Below, one piece after another: positions 60,833 through 64,000 of a stretch of 64,000 nucleotides of DNA. The notes below the pieces were generated by a model, which saw only the letters and a list, made by a program, of their open reading frames with translations, had not been told where the DNA came from and did not search any database. The stretch's first letter is position 1; every line of letters begins with the position of its first letter. This stretch comes from Lycium barbarum (taxonomy: Eukaryota; Streptophyta; Magnoliopsida; Solanales; Solanaceae): positions 65,938,884 to 66,002,883 of the forward strand of contig NC_083338.1 of assembly GCF_019175385.1 (NCBI RefSeq), in the 5' to 3' direction. The position numbers were made by a program, and so were the translations under genes.

Positions 60833-63800
60833 ATGCCTCCGAAGAAGGCAACGGCGGCCCAGAAGGGCAAGGCGAGGATTGGAGAGACTAGCCAGGCACA
60901 GCGAGCTACCCGGGCTCGTGTCTATGATTTGCCTGAGGATGTGCCTCATTCTGAGGGGTCTGCTACACCCCCACTAGTACAGCCTGGAGCAGGACCTTCA
61001 GCAGCTCCAGAGGTCCGTGTACCCGCACCTGAGACTCCAGCTCCTCAGCCAGGGGCGGAGGATAGGACCCTGAGGGAGGCTGTACAGCTGTTGACTACAC
61101 TGGTAGCAGGACAGGCTCGTAGGCGCGGGCGGAGGGACGACGATGATGATGACAGACGGGACAGCCTGCGAGTTCGGGAGTTCCTGCTATGTGGCCCTCC
61201 AGAGTTCTTCGGGTCTAAGCCCGATGAGGACCCCCATGACTTTATTCGGGGGATGCGACGCTCGCTGGACTTGGTCAGGGCTTCTGAGACCGAGTCAGTT
61301 GAGCTGGCTTCACACAGGCTCCGAGATGTGGCTACTCATTGGTACGAGACTTGGGAGCTGTCTAGGGGAGTGGGTGCCCCTCCAGCCACTTGGGATCAGT
61401 TTGTGACAGCATTCACCCGCCACTTTTTGCCGCCAGAGTTACGGCGGGCACGAGCTGATCGGTTTTTGCGTCTGCAGCAGAGGGCTCGGAGTGTTCGCGA
61501 GTATAGCCTTGAGTTTGATTCTCTGGCCCGGTATGCACCGGCCGTGGTAGCAGATATGTCCGATCGGATGCACCGCTATGTTATGGGATTAGACCGGTAT
61601 TTGGTAGACAGCTGTATGGCCGTGTCACTGCAGGCAGACATGGATATTTCCCGGCTTCAGGCCTATGCGATGGGGATGGAGGACCGTCGCAGATCTGATC
61701 CTGCTGGCAGAGATAGAGACAGGAGGCCGCCCAAGAGGGCTAGATCCGCGGGTTATTTAGGGGATTCTCGAGGCGGACAGCCTCAGCAGCAGCAGCAGTC
61801 TGACAGATATTTTCCTTCTTCCGGCCGGGGTACTCAGTCAGGCAGCCGGAGATTCGACAGTACGGGACCGTCTGGGGCCGGTCAGAGCTCCAGAGTGGCA
61901 GGTTCGCAGGTATCCAGGGGTCCCAGTCAGGCCAGACCACCTAGACCCCGTTGTCCACACTGCGGGAAGTCACATCCCGGGGAGTGTTACCGAGCGACGG
62001 GAGCTTGTTTTTCTTGTGGCGGTCAGGGCCACTTTATGAGAGATTGTCCATTGGCTAGCGGTTCTGGTAGTGCTGCTCAGCAGACAGGGTCAGCCGCCGG
62101 TTCTTCTTCTGCTCCATCAGTTGCACGCCCTGGAGGGCGAGGTATTTCAGCACCGGCAGGACGCGGTCGGGGCCGCAGTGGCACTTCAGGTTCTAGCGGT
62201 CCCTCAAACCGCATATATGCTTTGGCCAGCCGCCAGGATCAGGAGGCTTCGCCAAACGTCGTCACAGGTACATTACTGGTTTTCTCCAGATCTGTATATG
62301 CATTGATTGACCCTGGCTCTACTTTATCATATATTTCCCCGCTCGTTGCTAGTAAGATTGGGATCGTGTCTGAGCCTATAGAGCCGTTCGAGGTAGCTAC
62401 GCCAGTTGGGGATTTTATTGTAGCGAGACAGATCTATAGGGATTGTTCGGTGACCATTTATGATCGTAGCACTAAGGCTGATTTGGTAGAGTTAGACATG
62501 CTCGAGTTTGACGTCATTATGGGTATGGACTGGTTGTCTTCCTGCTATGCTAATGTCGACTGCCAGCAAAAGGTAGTCCGTTTTCAGTTTCCAGGGGAAC
62601 CAGTCATAGAGTGGTTCGGATCTACAGCATCGCCGAGGGGTAAGTTTATTTCATACCTCAAGGCTAAGAAGATGATCCAGAAGGGTTATATCTATCATTT
62701 GGTTCGTGTACACGATACTGCCGCGGAGGTACCTACCCTTCAGTCTGTTCCGGTCGTCAGCGAGTTTCCAGATGTTTTTCCTGACGAGCTTCTTGGCCTT
62801 CCGCCTGAGCGGGAGATTGATTTTTCTATTGAGTTGATGCCAGATACGCAGCCTATATCTATTCCTCCGTACAGAATGGCACCAGCTGAGTTGAAGGAGT
62901 TGAAGGAGCAGCTGAAAGATTTGCTGGATAAGGGCTTTATTAGACCCAGCACCTCACCCTGGGGAGCGCCGGTGCTGTTTGTCAGAAAGAAAGACGGGTC
63001 ATTGCGGATGTGTATCGACTACCGGCAGCTGAATAAGGTGACTGTTAAGAATAAATATCCCCTCCCCCGGATTGATGACTTGTTTGACCAGCTGTAGGGT
63101 GCTAGACACTTTTCAAAGATAGATCTGCGTTCTGGTTATCATCAGGTGCGAGTACGGGAGTCAGATATCCCGAAGACTGCCTTCAGGACTCAGTACGGGC
63201 ATTATGAGTTCAGAGTTATGTCTTTCGGGCTGACTAATGCTCCAGCAGTATTTATGGATCTGATGAACCGGGTATTTCGGCCTTTCCTGGATATGTTTGT
63301 TATTGTGTTTATTGATGATATCCTGATTTACTCGCGCTCAGCCGAGGAGCATTCAGATCATTTGCGGACGGTACTTGGCATTCTCCGTCAGCAGAAGTTA
63401 TATGCTAAATTTTCTAAATGCGAGTTCTGGTTGACTTCTGTGGCATTCTTGGCTCATATTGTCGGCGCAGACGGTATTCAGGTCGATACACAGAAGATTG
63501 AGGCTGTGCAGAATTGGCCCAGGCCTACTACTCCGACGGAGGTGCGCAGTTTTCTGGGATTGGCTGGGTATTATCGCAGGTTTGTGGAGGATTTCTCTTC
63601 TATTGCAGCACCACTGACGAGGCTTACCCAGAAGGCAGCAAAATTCCAGTGGTCAGATGCCTGCGAGCGCAGCTTTCAGATGCTGAAGGAGAGATTGATT
63701 TCAGCGCCAGTTCTGGCTCTTCCAGAGGGGTCTGATGGGTATGTTGTATATTGTGACGCCTCTGGTATGGGGATAGGATGTGTATTGATGCAGCACGGTC

Positions 63801-64000
63801 GAGTTATAGCCTATGCTTCCCGGCAGCTCAGACCGCACGAGAAGAACTATCCCACTCATGATCTTGAGTTGGCCGCGGTGATTCATGCTTTGAAGATTTG
63901 GCGGCATTATTTATATGGGGTCCACGTTGATATCTATACGGACCATAAGAGTCTCCAGTATATTTTTAAGCAGAAGGAGCTAAATTTGCGGCAGCGGAGA
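60833..64000 (+). pseudogene. Element D gag-pol, nearly intact, one in-frame TAG, runs off the window
   Basis: From the ATG of [10 protein letters not shown]: gag core about residues 120-250, two zinc knuckles (C374-C385, [13 protein letters not shown]392-C405, [14 protein letters not shown]), protease D493 (ALIDPGS), RT from about residue 650 with intact [10 protein letters not shown] and FIDD (D828-D829), and RNase H with D975 (YCDASG). A TAG at codon 755 (63095-63097) replaces the CAG of DQLQGA seen in A. The frame is otherwise open to 64000, ending inside RNase H; integrase lies outside. An upstream in-frame GTG at 60821 exists, but ATG 60833 matches A's start. It is the best-preserved copy and most like a recently autonomous donor. 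Confidence 0.92.

Overview
This 64 kb window is almost entirely nested LTR retrotransposons of a large plant genome. I find no credible host gene. The family is Ty3/gypsy. Primer-binding sites match the 3' end of initiator tRNA-Met (TGGTATCAGAGC), and LTRs run from TGTTA to GTGACA. The gag-pol order is gag, two zinc knuckles, protease, RT, RNase H, integrase and a chromodomain-like tail, which fits Tekay/Del-type chromoviruses. The LTR ends and gag start ([10 protein letters not shown]) look like elements I associate with Solanaceae; that placement is an inference.

Layout (letters are mine). E is an old minus-strand element without gag-pol. Its 3' LTR is broken into pieces at 1-595, 26215-26258 and 28692-29758, its interior is 29759-32166, and its truncated 5' LTR is 32167-33439. 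Solo LTR G (596-2966 plus 25307-26214; target duplication ATACT) and solo LTR H (26259-28691; CCTTC) lie inside E's 3' LTR. Inside G sits the main feature: a head-to-tail array of a non-autonomous element, LTR-int-LTR-int-LTR-int-LTR (2967-25306, period about 6.36 kb), with one AAATT duplication around the whole array. To the right are F, the start of a plus-strand LTR; A, a plus-strand element (LTR 34005-37126, gag-pol with stops to about 41249) fused to a broken element B (from 41250); and C (43498-53975), a young minus-strand non-autonomous element with two 4,220-bp LTRs and GAAGC duplications, inside B's pol. B resumes with its integrase, polypurine tract and 3' LTR (55471-57716), which is cut by D. 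D is a plus-strand element (LTR 57717-60629, gag-pol from 60833 past the window end) with a single in-frame stop.

How the parts work together. The gag-pol elements A, B and D encode, or once encoded, replication proteins. The array element, C and E lack them but keep matching LTR ends, PBS, 5' leader and polypurine tract, so they are probably mobilised in trans. Three structured cis signals recur across families: a leader hairpin whose loop holds a six-base palindrome (GTGCAC or GCGCGC) resembling a retroviral dimerisation loop, a late-LTR hairpin with compensatory base changes, and an 8-bp stem just before the polypurine tract. The array element and C also carry a 5S rRNA-like segment and a 41-bp minisatellite inside their interiors. 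The array element additionally has a 171-codon acidic ORF where gag would be. All alignments were made by eye.
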